Numbered from the stretch's first letter, positions 9,367 through 20,832 are shown. The stretch: 30,548 nt of DNA from Hydnum rufescens UP504 (GCA_014904985.1 MU129310.1:1-30548); one strand, 5' to 3'. The notes: generated by a model not told the origin, from the sequence alone. Numbers and translations: made by a program.

Positions 9367-12300
9367 ATGTGTGGCAATACCCTCCCTTCCACAAAGAAAA
9401 TACTATCTCAAAGGAATGACCCAGGTCCTCCGACACCACCTGAACCCCCAGGCCGGTCGGATACTCCACCCTATCTGCGTTCTCGCCCTGAGAATTTTCA
9501 TTCAAGGAATAGTTCATCGAGCGGAGACTCATGGGGTCAGTAGGATCCTCATCATCGTCGTCAAGATATCTGACCACATGTTTCCCCAGGTCGATCACTA
9601 CCCATGCTATCACCAATCGTGCCAATTTCAGCTAGGCGACCCACTCCATTTTCTGCCCCCCTCGCGACAATAGCACCCGGGGGGAGCGACACAGTGTATC
9701 CTCTGCCACCCGCATCTCATCCGGAAATTCACTCAGGAGCAATACGGCCATACCTAAACCCAAGTCAAGGGAGGATGTGCGTGGCAGTCGATTTTGGTAC
9801 TGTGTTATCTGGGGTAGCATGTGGCCTGTCGTCGGACACGGTCGAACAGATTCTGTGGCCTGGACCGAATCGCAAAGTACTTACCTCCCTGATCTACGAC
9901 GCTCGGGGGCGCGTTGTTGCGTGGGGCCATAGATTCCAGGCCATCGAACTTGAAAAGGGTTGGATTCGTTGCGAAATGTAGTTTGATTATCTCTACATTG
10001 TCTTACCCCCTGCTTATGTTCGCCCCAAAATAGGTTCAAACTTTTGTTGGATCCTAATGGTGCCTCAGATCTCATCCCCAGATTTTTTCCCGTATGTCTC
10101 ATACACTTCAACATCAATGCCGCTCGTGATGCTGACAATGTATATTCAGTTAGGTAAGGGACCGATCGATGTTATAACCGATTACCTGCGCGAGCTTTGG
10201 CAGGTATGATTCCTTCCCGTTGTAGTTATTTTTCCTCGGAAAGGAAACTAGGAATGTCTTCCCCATATAGAATGCAAAACCAAGGATCCTCATGCGTGGT
10301 TATACGAAAGAGGCCCTGCGTATGTCATCTGGCTCTTGGTGTCTCCTGTGTTCTTTTTGTAATGATGTAAGGTTGTAGAATCTGCTGATATTTGGCTTAG
10401 TGAGCCTCCCAGTAAGTATGTCTATGTTACATGGTTTGACACATTGCATCCACAGCCATCCCGGCGACCTGGAACGTACGAAATGGCGAGATGATGCGAG
10501 ACGCGGCCTATGCGGCGTGAGCATCAGTGTTGACCGCCGAGTCAGCCCATTTATATTCTGTTCCCAGTGGTCTGGTGGCGCCCGAGGGCTCTCAGGAATA
10601 CGCGGGGGGTCGGGATCGATTACATATCATATCGTATGTCGCGTCTTGCCCATTGGGTACGATCTCTTCATTGAAGATTTTCTGTATTCAGTGAACCAGA
10701 AGCCGGGGCGGTGCATTGCCTCCTTTGGAAAGATCTGAACCTCAAGCCGGGCCAGTCTTTCATGGTGTGCAACGCCGGGGGCGGCAGCATAGTGCGTTTC
10801 CTTTGTTTTTTCTCCTAGCGTACAATCAAGGATACTCGCACAGGATACGGCGATTTACCGACTTTTAGGGGATGTAACTCAGATTGAAGAGCAGTCGGCT
10901 TCTTCAGGTGCCAGCTGCGGATCGCATTTCCTGGACATCTATTTCCGCGTTTATCTGGAAGAGTGGCATAGAACTCGAAATATCCTATTGAGCGAGATGA
11001 ATCTAACGCGTTATATGCATGCTTTCACGTATTCGCAGAAACTCCAGTTGCAGGAGAATCGGACGTGAAGGATCTATATTTTGAGTGCTTCGACCCTTCC
11101 GATTATAGTGAGTCTAATCAAGTCATTGGATATGCGTAGCCCAACCTTCAGCTACTTTCTCGATAGACATCCCTGCTCTTTCCGATGACGAGTTTTTCAA
11201 CGGGCAACTCGTGGTGCCAGTGAACGATCTCAAAGAGCGAGTGTTTGACCCCGTTGTCGACAAGGTACGATTTTTCGGATCTGGATCTTGCCCCGTCTAA
11301 AATTCGTGTGGATTTTTCAGGTCCTCGGCGTGCTGGAAGCTCAATTGCAGAGAGTGGACTCAGTGGATGCCCTCCTTCTCGTGGGCGGGTTTTCTGCCAA
11401 CCCATATCTTTTGAATCGTATCCGGGTACGAATATGATGTCGTCTTTCGATTTCTCACATATTTATGACGCCACGGTGAATGCAGGATACATTCCACGAG
11501 GCGCTTGCATGGAAGGATTCTGAATCCCATGGATGAGGATATAGCGACGTCTCTCGGAGCCACCCAATATGGTCTCACGGAAAGTCTCATACGGAGGCAT
11601 AAGGGAGCCCCGAGAATCATCGCTTCCAAGAGCTATATTATCGGTATCGGACCCAATCTAGCGACCAGACCGCAGGCGACTGGAACTCAGGAAATACTCC
11701 TGAGATGATGACTGGCTTGAACGGAGTTTTCAAGTATGTACTAGACTTGAATAATTGTGCTTTACCTGTCGCCTCGTTGACGGATCTTCCCTGCTTCAAG
11801 AGTGCAGTGGTTTGGTGGTCAAAGGCGCAGTGTTGAGAAAGGGGGAGCCAGTCCTCCAAGAATTCACGAAGACTTCCTCTAGTCCATCAGGTAGGAACGA
11901 CCTGTGCGATATTCGCCTGAGCTTTGGAGGTTCTGATTTATCGCATGGTTAGATTCCGTCTTTATTGCACGAGTATACACCTCCGATTCAGCAGAGATAC
12001 GGCCTGATACGAGTAGAGGCGACTTGGAACACATCCAAGATTGGGAAATCGATCTTAGTGATACATCGTTGTTCAAGCAAAATGCGCGGAATTCTCCTCG
12101 GAATAGGTTTGATACAGGTGGGTGATTGTTCTTGTCGAAGCTCACGTAGGTCAGGGGTCTAACTGTTTGCGTAGTTTTCGAGATTGGTATCGAAATTGCG
12201 AGTCAAGGTGAGTGGACTCTAGGTACGTGCTAGATAGCATATTCACTTAGCTCATTCCGTGAATGTTCCAGAAGCGCACGTAGTATGGTTTTGTGATGGA

Positions 12301-12453
12301 AGACGGGGGCGGGCGATTAACGCTACCTGGAATTCCCGGGAATTGAATTTTGTACAATCCAGTGCGAACTGCAACCTTCTCCCTGGACTGGTTCATGTGG
12401 AGATTGCGTGTTCTTCACTCGGTATTTCTATTCATTTCACGTATATACAGTAG
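9367..12453 (+). CDS. Hsp70-like (HSPA12-type) ATPase, 18 exons, possibly a pseudogene
   Basis: Actin-fold ATPase of the fungal Hsp70-like family; cytosolic, exact role unknown. Exons inferred: 9367-9535, 9590-9977, 10034-10091, 10150-10203, 10271-10319, 10379-10411, 10456-10516, 10568-10633, 10692-10791, 10844-11107, 11167-11264, 11321-11425, 11486-11643, 11691-11733, 11808-11890, 11953-12117, 12175-12207, 12272-12453 (about 700 codons, introns 44-74 nt). Motifs in order: VAVDFGTVLSGVA (phosphate 1), WPGPNRK, FKLLLDP, VITDYLRELW, PATWN, ISEPEAGAVHC, NAGGGSIDTAIY (phosphate 2), YMHAF, ECFDPSDY, ALLLVGGFSANPYLLNRI (adenosine), GATQYGL, VKGAVLRKG, VYTSDS. The usual Asp of phosphate 2 is Asn. 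One-base frameshifts appear near 11052 and 11507. Real splice sites but damaged exons: a recent pseudogene or sequence errors. Confidence 0.8.
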
Positions 12454-12496
12454 CCCCTTTCATAACAACACAGACCGATGATTTTAGTTCATTCTC

Positions 12497-13864
12497 TCAT
12501 ATTAATTCCGTACTTTGCTCTATATACGCGCAGAAAAAATCATCAACTCCATCCTCAAGGCCCCCGGCTCTCCTTTCCCGAGGCGGCATCCACACATGAG
12601 GTTTAGGAACATGCATCCTGTGCGCCACCGGCGGGTCCTCAGGAAGCTCGGGTGGAACAAGTGCTCCCAACCCTCCATCGCCGCGGAGGTGCAAACCGCT
12701 TCGCGCCTGGAGCAAGCATCCTCACCTGCAAGAGAAAACATCCCCCTGAAACAGGAGACAGCATATGCGTCATGTAAGACTCCCCCGCTCCTCTTTCTCG
12801 TCGCCCTCCTGTAGAGAAACCCAAATCGGCGGCCTGGAGAAGCACAAGGAGCGCATTGAGCCGCCCGAGGATGGCGAAGAAGATGTCTGCAGAATGATAA
12901 ACCATGCTGGACCCTAGGGCTTTCCGTTTCCTTGAAGAAATCGAACGAGGGATATTGGGAATATCCGCGTGTGGGCCAAATCGAGTAAGGTTCAAGGTCA
13001 GTTCGATCTCGCGCCCTAAAATGAGCGGCCAGAATGAGTACCTATTCGATACGTGAGCCGAAAGGATGGACAGGAATCGAATAGAATTCCCGCGTGGCCG
13101 TCATAGCTACTTACCATGCCATAAGATATGCCTGCACGGTGACAGACGGCCGGTCGGCTTCGTAGCAGCCTCGTTCTAAGTCAGGGTTAACTACAATATG
13201 CGTAGAGCAGCACAAAGAAACGGTAAGGCCAGCAATAGTGCTACCGATCTTGAGTCTTTGACGCCTCCACACTCGTGCAGTGATCGAGCACCATATCGTG
13301 GCAGGCGCAGAGTCCTAAGTAGCTTCCACAAGGGTGTAGTGCGAGGATGAACAAGGGCAAAACCATCGAGGAACAGCAAAGCACCAGGGGCCCAAACGAT
13401 ACAGGACCAAGAGGAGAGGGGAATCTCCAACCACTTATTCCTACAGCTTCATCAACAAGCGAGAAAAATGATGCGGAAAGGTATCGGAGGGAGTAGCAGG
13501 TCGGTGACATCCAAAGAAATACGTACAATGAGTTCTGAAAGAGCAAAGTTGATGAATGCAAGCGTGCAAGCCTCGAGCACCGCCTGACAGGGTCGAGAGA
13601 CGGGAATTCCTGTGTGGATATACAAATGGCAAACGCCGGTAAGAGACCCGACTGTCACTGACCTGTCCGCAGTAGTGCTTCTCTGAAGGCGTATTTGGCC
13701 TGGGAATTCCGCAGACTCAGACGCGGACTGCGTGGCCCGCTATCTAATAGGTCCGCAAATATAGGTGAAAAAATATTTACATTTTTAACAGGAGGTGCGT
13801 GTAGGAACGTGTACACTATCAATTGTATCGCGGCAAACTGTAATACACCAGTGTCATCTTGCAC
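12497..13864 (-). CDS. Unrecognised spliced gene, convergent with the Hsp70-like gene
   Basis: I do not recognise a family. The best-supported part is an exon at 13314-13115 (WRRQRLKIGSTIAGLTVS, NPDLERGCYEADRPS) joined through a 73-nt intron (13114-13042, GTAAGT...AATAG) to an exon from 13041 (YSFWPLILGREIELTLNLTR). Frame and splice phase agree across the junction. Upstream a 53-nt intron (13662-13610) joins FREALLRTG to IPVSRPCQAVLEACTLAFIN. Downstream exons are uncertain; one frame ends with a Pro-rich tail and a stop at 12497, only 44 bp from the Hsp70-like stop. Several hydrophobic stretches suggest a membrane protein, which is inference only. Confidence 0.35.
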
Positions 13865-14105
13865 GATACATTACGATTTATGTCCGGAATGCGTGCAGGG
13901 CTAAGGGTTCTGGTCGGATCCCCGAAACCTTTCGAAGAACGTTCTCAACGATAAAAATGGCAAAACGTTTGAGGTTCAATTCGCCATTTTTACTGAGAAC
14001 GACTCTCGGGAATTCCCACCAGGCCTAAAGCATCAGGGACGTGACTAATATGGGATCCTTATAAACCCACTGATCAGCCGCTGGAAAACGACAAACCAAC
14101 AACGA

Positions 14106-15624
14106 ATGGCATCCCTAAGATTGCAGCATCGCAGGTGTGGGCACGGGGAGGAGGAACCGGCGCTTGCCATAGCGTACGAGCTCTTCATTCTCATCTTTCT
14201 CGCTAAAGTCTCTCACGCCCTGCTTCAGCCGACGCGTTCCGGCAAAAGCGGGTTACAAGTTGATCTCCTCTCCGAAAATGCACAAGCGTTCAAGCGCTTC
14301 CGGATTCCATTAAGCCATGGTGGTTGGTACGAGCTTTTCCCCATCCTTCATGTTCGCGGTGCTCATATCCCCTCCGCAAAGCGTATCCGTCCACTCTCCG
14401 CATACTTCACACGAAATTCAGCCATGCCTTCGACTCTATCAAGAAGAGTGGCCAGGTGATTCAATCAGATCACGCTATGGAACGTCGGAGAGGGCATCTT
14501 CCGCTTCTGATGTACCGAGGAGGAGCTCGAAAACTGTGGATACTAGTGTTCGGACCCTTTGGCTTTTGCCGCGAATCCATCACCACTTTCAAAGAAAAGA
14601 GTATAGGCGTTTTCACAGTGATCGGTCAACGAGTTGACCCCGCCACGCGTGTGTGGACTTCCAGGTTGGATGACCAAGGATCGAGGGGCCACTTATATTT
14701 ACCGGGCCACAGCAATCTTTCGTGGGAAAAATGTCACCCTCCGCCTTCGCATACGGAAGGGGTTTGCCTCCCGGCCTTTCGCAATCATGGCGAAGGGATT
14801 TGGAAAACAGAACATCCACGTATGTTCTATTCAAGANNNNNNNNNNNNNNNNNNNNNNNNNTTTTTTCATACGTATTTTGTTGAGATGGTCAGTTTCATT
14901 ATGGTAACACTGGGATATTGTGATGAGGTACGTCTCATATCTTTTCGGGAATCTAGTTTTTACATAGGTATATTAGTTAACTTTGATGTTTTTAGCCTTA
15001 TGGGTGTGGTGAACCATTTTTCCGGCTTTCATTCCAGGCACAGATCTCATGCGCGCTCGCTGAGGTCTCTCCTCCCTTTCTTCTACCGTTCCACAAATTC
15101 TCACACACGTGTTTTAAGCGGCTGCTTACATGCCATGTTAATAATAGAACGAGCAAACTTCATGTCCTTATCTCTTTGTCGGGTGTCAGTCTGGCACGTG
15201 AGGTATTCACTCTTTTTCGTCTCCGAAACCATCCACCTCACGCGTTTTTTTTTGTGGCGAAAGGGTCTTTGGAGGGGTTTTGGACAATACGGTATTCGGA
15301 CATATATGAAGACGTGCCGGGAAGCAGGATCACTTTAAAATGCCAGGTATGTCGATCTCCGAGCGAATGGATTAGCTTCGGACCAGCCCCCTCATGGACC
15401 TCCCCAAGTCACCTTTTGTTCTGCAGTCAACCCCTTGCGTTGAGTGGACATTCGCTTCCGTCAGGTTGCCAGCAACTCCGCACATTCTTCGCGCGCGCGT
15501 GGTTTTCCCGCAGCCAATTGGAAGCCGTCACAATGCAATACGGTGTCCCAGGAAGAGAAATTCGATGGCGATACTGTACGCTGTGACATACAGAGACGCT
15601 TCAGAGAACGAAAAAGAATCATAG
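14106..15624 (+). CDS. Possible spliced gene or genes of unknown function spanning the gap
   Basis: A TATA-like CTTATAAACC lies near 14056 and an ATG at 14106. Near the 3' end, a well-formed intron (15347-15426, GTATGT...CTGCAG) joins YSDIYEDVPGSRITLKCQ to STPCVEWTFASVRLPATP in phase; that frame ends at 15624. A GTACGT donor also follows LGYCDE at 14928. The middle is broken by the run of Ns, and no reading of 14106-14836 gave a family match. I cannot say whether this is one gene or two. Confidence 0.3.
14837..14861. other. Assembly gap of 25 N
   Basis: Exactly 25 Ns, probably a placeholder of unknown true length. Frames that cross it are not meaningful. It also shows that this region was hard to assemble, which matters when judging single-base frameshifts nearby. 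Confidence 0.99.
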
Positions 15625-15749
15625 GATCGGGGGCTGTATCTCTGAAGAAACGAGGTGCGGTGCATTCAGATACACCTTAGAGCTGATGATCGCGGCACAA
15701 TTTCCAACAGAGCCCATCACTGCTGCATATATATATACCGGTCTATAGC

Positions 15750-16400
15750 GGCATGGATAACGAGATGAAATCGAGACCACCCTCTCGTGGGTCCCAAGCC
15801 ACCACAACATCGTGGGAAACGAACGTTCGGACACTCTAGCCAAACGGGGGCAGCCCCAGGCAGCCCAGACGGCCAAAATTCTACTCAGCCGCATTCGCTG
15901 GATGCATGCGGAGCTACGACTTGCGAAGACGATGGACCCAACTGTGGATCACAGACCCAAGAAGGGGGGAACGATCCAGTTCCCCCTCCCTCCCTCGCCC
16001 CGACGAAATGGCCATGCAAACTCTCACGCAAGACCTTCAGGCTCGTACAATGCCGGACAGGTCACGCCCATGTCGGCACCTACCACGTGAAATTCGTACC
16101 AGACGAAGACAAAGTGTGCCAATGCGGGGAGCCCACGCAACCCGAAAACACCTTCTCCCAGGCTGCCCAAGGTTTGAAGGCCAACGATACCCCCAGGGGA
16201 GGGTGAAGACTGACAGATGTAGCATCTGTGGGCGCACTGAAAGGAATGGTCAAATTCATCGAAGTATGCCCGGTGTTCACAAAGTTGAGTGTATAGTAAC
16301 ACCCTGTGTATATATGAATTATGCCTTGAAGCCAAAGAGGACCAAACTATGGCAAGAACACTGCATAAAGGAATGGGACGGGAAGGCTGAGTAGACATGA
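15750..16400 (+). pseudogene. Non-LTR retrotransposon (LINE, Tad-like) 3' fragment: RNase H end and zinc knuckle
   Basis: ETTLSWVPSHHNIVGNERSD.LAKRG is the C-terminal part of a LINE RNase H domain (W.PGH..I.GNE.AD motif). It is followed by the conserved tail LVQCRTGHAHVGTYHVKF and a C-terminal cysteine knuckle (CQCGE...TRKHLLPGCPRFEGQR). These motifs fall in different frames, so several indels have accumulated. Endonuclease and reverse transcriptase are absent, as expected for a 5'-truncated insertion. No poly-A tail or target duplication could be fixed. Confidence 0.65.
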
Positions 16401-16548
16401 GGCACAACAACACTACAACAAGCCTAGTGAGTGATTGGAACCACGGAATAGCCAACTACATCAGTTATACCCCCTGTAAAAGGACTGCCTCAGGCACTTA
16501 GCTATTAGCCATAGGCAGCCCAACATGGCATACAAGAGAGATTCACAC

Positions 16549-16977
16549 TTAGGGAGCATGTACAGGTGGAACATCCAGACAAAAAGTGCAGAGCTCAAGC
16601 ATATGTATCCAATCCTCAGGAATGTGGCACCTCACAACATTGTTAATGGGTACTACAAAAACCCATTTCCATCGCCTGGTAATCTTGTTCCTTTCAGCAG
16701 CATTCCACAGCTTTAGCAAGCCTGCTTCTTTGACAGTATGTACCACGGCCGTGGTAACTTGGAATGCATATAGAAATCCTTGATTCATGGTGAAAAAATG
16801 GAAAGTCGGGTTGTTGCTGCACAGGGGAACATAGAATGTGTTGTCGACGAGGGTGAGGGCATCCAATTCCTGATCCCGGTATTCACGGAGGGTTCGATGC
16901 AAGCCAAGAAAAATCTCTTTCACTGGTTCGATTGTTTCATCCGTGTCGAACCGCTGTCGCGGCGCCGTTTAAAAGGT
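16549..16977 (-). CDS. Crinkler-like C-terminal domain ORF, probable fragment
   Basis: The open frame reads DALTLVDNTFYVPLCSNNPTF..FTMNQGFLYAFQVT...HTVKEAGLLKLW...KWVFVVP. This order (YVP..NNPTFD.F, then FQ.T...H.VK..GL, then FVVP) resembles the C-terminal, nuclease-like domain of fungal Crinkler (CRN) and related proteins; I rely on memory of the pattern. The usual N-terminal header and NTPase part are missing. The stop is at 16549. It lies 68 bp downstream of the alpha/beta-hydrolase stop on the same strand and next to the LINE fragment, so it may be a truncated relic. Confidence 0.4.
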
Positions 16978-17044
16978 TCCGGCCGGTTTTAGGCCGCCAA
17001 TAATGCCATTGTTTAAAACACCCCCTGTTTATGAAATCTATATA

Positions 17045-18880
17045 TCACAACTTCGACCCAATGGGGTCCGCTTTTTCAGCGTACATGGCCTGCCAGCCAT
17101 AAAAGGCCTCCTTGGCTACGGGGGGTGTCAGCATGATGAATACGACGCGACACCATATGCGCAGAGAACCAAGTACCAGAAACTCACCAACTTCCAGAGG
17201 CGCCTCCTGGACAATCTACATGATCCAAAGTAGGTAAGGGATTGCACATTACAAATAAATTTGCAGGACATACCAGATGGCTCGAATTGATCTTCACATT
17301 AGTGGAATTGACCGGCCGGCGCCAAACCGTAGCCTGAGTGAGGTCCGCTGTCCTCCTATTGGATAATGGGGAAAAAATCAGGAACTGGACCGACCCCGTC
17401 GAAGACGGAGAGAGAAGGCACTGGGAAGCGAAGCGAATGATGCCAGTGGCTCACCCCTCTAATGGCCCGCGCGCCATAATCCACTTGATCTTTACTTTCT
17501 CATCAAGTTCTTCAAGCATTTCATACGTCTCTTTCTCGAAGAAATCGTCCGCGAAACACACCGCCTCCTGAGGAAAAAAAAAAAAAACACAAGAAAGTCT
17601 CGCCACTGTCCGTGGTAATTCCATGCCAATGAACGGATGGAAAACTCGCCTGAAAGCTGCTCATTTTGAGTCGCACGCCGCCCCGTCCGACGGCGGTATA
17701 TCGACCAGGCCATACTGGATATAAAGGTCAAGTATCTCCGGGGCCCATACATTGAAGGTCGGGTTCCGCAAGAAGTGCGCTTTTGCCTCTTTCCTATCCG
17801 CGCACCGCAGCATATCGGTTTCAATACCCAAACCCATGCGTGCGTACGATGAAACGGGGAGGGCGAGGAACGTACCGGGAGGACCACGACGGGCGCCGCA
17901 GGAGCGACCCCATCACGAAGCTATCAGCGCGGGAATTGGGCTCGGGGAAAATGATTGGCTCGACGAGGGTGATTGAGTGAAAGATATTCGGATTGGCACA
18001 AGCCACACTTGCTCTACATAGGCGGCGGTTCGATCACCATGGCATCGTGGCCAAAAATTTTATACGAAATCAGGGCTCACATTGCACAACCTCCGATCGC
18101 ATGACCCAGCGCGACGACATTGCGGTCGTGAACCCAGACTGCCGGCGCCGTGAGAACACTCGGATGATACACGGTCCAGGTGGACAGGAAGAGGCTGTGT
18201 CGAAGCCACAAAAGGTCCCTCAGGGATAAAGTCCTCTACAAGATTTAGCACATCCCGGGCGTGATCGATCCAATCGACTGTAATATTTTACTCTTAGCAT
18301 CTATCAGAGAAATGGTCAGGAGAAGAAGAGAACCTACAGACATCGCCAAGATACTTCTCGTTCAACAGAGCACTGTCGCCAGAATTAACAGCGTCTATAG
18401 ACCATATTTCATCGATGTGGATCCCAGTGGACGGACGAGCGACAAAGGAAATAAGATGTTTAATTGTCGACTCCCAAACCTTCACGGTAATTTGAATCCA
18501 GGGTCAGAGAAGAAAATCGTGAGTAATCGTTTGGGACTGACTTCTTTATGGAATCCATTGGAGTGGGCAACTACCACAATTATTCCAATGTCCTTCTTTT
18601 CTTTAGGTGCCCCAACACGTGCATAACGATTTACGACATTCCATAATACAGGTACAGGTAATTCCTGCTGGGGATCCTTCAGAACCCCAGAATCATGGTT
18701 CTTGGCACACAGCTTTCGCAGAGCAGCCCGCTTTCCTCTCAGTTTAGATGCCGTGTCGATAGCCCACGCCTGACGTTCACGCTTCTGTTCAGGGGTGGTG
18801 AGATGGACGGCACAGGCTCCAGCTGGGAATGTCGTCTGGGCTCTAGAAAGGACTGGCGAGGATGTGAGGCTGGTATAATA
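17045..18880 (-). CDS. Alpha/beta-hydrolase of the Lpx1/MpaH type with PTS1 (SKL), possibly a pseudogene
   Basis: Peroxisomal lipase or acyl-CoA hydrolase-like protein, about 420 aa. Exons inferred: (about 18880)-18542, 18479-18338, 18277-18081, 18013-17876, 17793-17635, 17567-17455, 17355-17274, 17215-17188, 17115-17045. Motifs: VVVAHSNGFHKE (oxyanion loop), IDEIWSIDAVNSGDSALLN, FDWIDHARDVLNL, GHAIGG (nucleophile elbow), HSITLVEPIIFPEP, LDLYIQYGLV, WRRPVNSTNV, SSHLIVQEAP (catalytic His), and a C-terminal SKL. The elbow should be GHSxGG, but the nucleophile Ser is Ala. Frameshifts lie near 18131-18150 and 17681-17685. The N-terminal start is unresolved. Splice sites are well formed, so either a young pseudogene or base-call errors. 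Confidence 0.75.
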
Positions 18881-19742
18881 TGCGTCGTCACATTATACCC
18901 AGGTGCAAAATGGATTGAACGCGGAGGAGAAGGGAGCGCGGGATAACTGCGGAAGCTGGGCAGAAATGTGGGTAGATCGCGAAGTCTTCGAGTCGGAGAT
19001 GACGCGTAATTTGGGGGGCCGTTGGACGTGGTATTGAAGAAGACATCTCGTGAGATCGACTGGATAGCGGGTGGGATGTTGAGTTCGGGCCACAAGCTCA
19101 GAACCGTGAACTCGTAGCTTATGTACTAGTACTGGTATCCAAAGAAGGGGCGTGGAGATCCGTACTCGACTCCCAGGCTCCCAGGCAGGACTGCCGAGAC
19201 ATTGACATGTATTTCTCGATATCAAGTGTTATCGTTCGTGTCACAGGAAACCATTCGCGATTTGGTGGCGATACGATAGGTATTTGGCGGAGATGCCGAG
19301 GCCGGCGGCATGTTCCGCAGATATTGCTTTACATAACACCGATCAGTACTGCTGAATGACTTGCATCGACCTGCCTCAGCAAGCGGGGTTGAATTTCTCA
19401 ACTTAGAATCCTTCTGATTATGGGATGAATGTACTCTCCATTTTCGTACGAGCGGCATCCCAGATGCGGCCCAAGTTCATACTGAATGGGACGAATTGGG
19501 TCGAAAGGAATCCGGGGGTGTTTGGACACAATCAATGAAAGCTGAACGAGACTGAGGCCGGTTGTGGTTGTTGCAGTGAGCACAAACAGCGAGTGTGGCC
19601 CCTGTCATGCTCACAGTCGATCCCGCTCAGCAGTACGTCAGTACACGTGTCAGGGTGCCGCGGCTCGAAGGTCAGAGATGATATTTTGCGTTACTGTACT
19701 GTACAAGCACAAATAACGTTCAGTTTTAGTTGAGCAGAGCAG
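18881..19742. other. Intergenic stretch without a supported gene
   Basis: About 860 bp between the hydrolase 5' end and the enoyl-CoA gene stop. Open frames up to 118 codons exist on the minus strand, but none shows family motifs or consistent splice phasing. The unresolved first exon and promoter of the hydrolase gene should lie at the left end. Confidence 0.5.
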
Positions 19743-20767
19743 CTACAGTCGCGCGCGAGCGAGGGCCGCGGCATCGGCCGGCAGTATCCTGCGTTCGTCC
19801 ATATTCGCAGCATCGACCACCACCTTCAACAGATTCGTCCGCATCAGCCCATACACACCCGTTTTGGCTCGCGCTGCTTTTGCCTCGGCCAGTTTGTGAG
19901 CCTCACGCAGGACGCCGTCCGTACCCCCGTCGGCCAGTACATCAACTATACCAATGGCATGGAGTTCCTGAGGAGTGAAGCGGTGGGCATCCAGCGTTGC
20001 AGCGCGAATAACTGCCGCATTGGGAAATCTATAATTCAGGATGGCAGCCCCGGAAGGGGGAAACGGGGCCCCCAAGTCCGCCTGAAAACTCCTTCAGGAC
20101 AACTCGAGTAGGAAGAGCAATATGTAGGCAGACAGACCTCGTTCATACAGCACCACGCCCTACCGGATGTCATGACCCGATAATCGCACATGAGAGCAAC
20201 ACCAAAGGCAGCTGCGAAGCAATGACCGTTGATGGCAGCAATGACTGGCACTGAGAACACAATATTCGGGTGTAAGGACAGGGTCCAGACCAAAAAAAGC
20301 AGTTACAGACTCGGGAAGCCAAGAAGCCGTCGCACCAATGCGTCATAGTAATCTAGTGCCGAGGGGTGAGAACAAGGGACGGAAGACCAAAAAGAGTATG
20401 CGCGCACTGGAGAAGAATCCAGGGTCCTTCTGCGCTGTCTCGTAATCGAGCCCTGTTCAACGATTGGTTGGCACCCGTGAACATGACCGCAGAGACGAGC
20501 ATAAATCGTACCGTTAGACCAGAATTTCTGCTGCGATTTCTTGCCGATGATGATGAGGGCGCCTGGGGCACCAACTTCCGTAGTAGAGGATCTCCAGTCC
20601 TTTTCTACGAGATCAAGAGCCTTGAGGAGCGTTTTATCAATGAACTCGTGACTAAGGCGATTGTCGAGTCCGTGGTGCATCTCCAGCTCCCAGATGGTGG
20701 GCGTGGGATGGTGAACAGACGCCAAGGAAACCGGGGAGCCAATCGGAAAACTAATGGGATATGGCAT
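19743..20767 (-). CDS. Enoyl-CoA hydratase/isomerase family protein, peroxisomal (5 exons, intact)
   Basis: Crotonase-fold enzyme acting on enoyl-CoA in fatty-acid beta-oxidation, as hydratase or delta3-delta2 isomerase. Exons: 20767-20512, 20452-20408, 20352-20311, 20250-20138, 20081-19743. They sum to 795 nt, which gives 264 aa with no internal stop. Motifs: GALIIIGK..QKFWSNG, LDYETAQKDPGFF, PVIAAINGHCFAAAFGVAL (oxyanion-hole and CoA region), CDYRVM, MNEADLGAPFPPSG (acidic residue region) and RFTPQELHAIGIVD. The protein ends ARL, a PTS1 variant. Introns are 55-60 nt. The start is chosen downstream of a TATA box. The neighbouring hydrolase on the same strand is also predicted peroxisomal. 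Isomerase versus hydratase cannot be settled here. Confidence 0.85.
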
Positions 20768-20832
20768 AGTGAGAAATCGAGATGGACGTGAAAAAGCACA
20801 AGGCGATGGGATGTCCCTTATTCGACAGCCAG

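Noticed and set aside
11020..11053. A 44-nt intron that would repair the Hsp70-like frame near 11052
   Set aside because: It would remove the conserved YMHAF segment and needs a poor GTTATA donor; a one-base shift is more likely.
14634..15338. Plus-strand ORFs that run through the N gap
   Set aside because: The gap length is unknown, so frame continuity across it means nothing.
15750..16400. RNase H fragment belonging to the gypsy element
   Set aside because: The WVPSHHNIVGNE motif followed by the QCRTGH tail and a C-terminal cysteine knuckle is the LINE arrangement, and the gypsy has its own RNase H.
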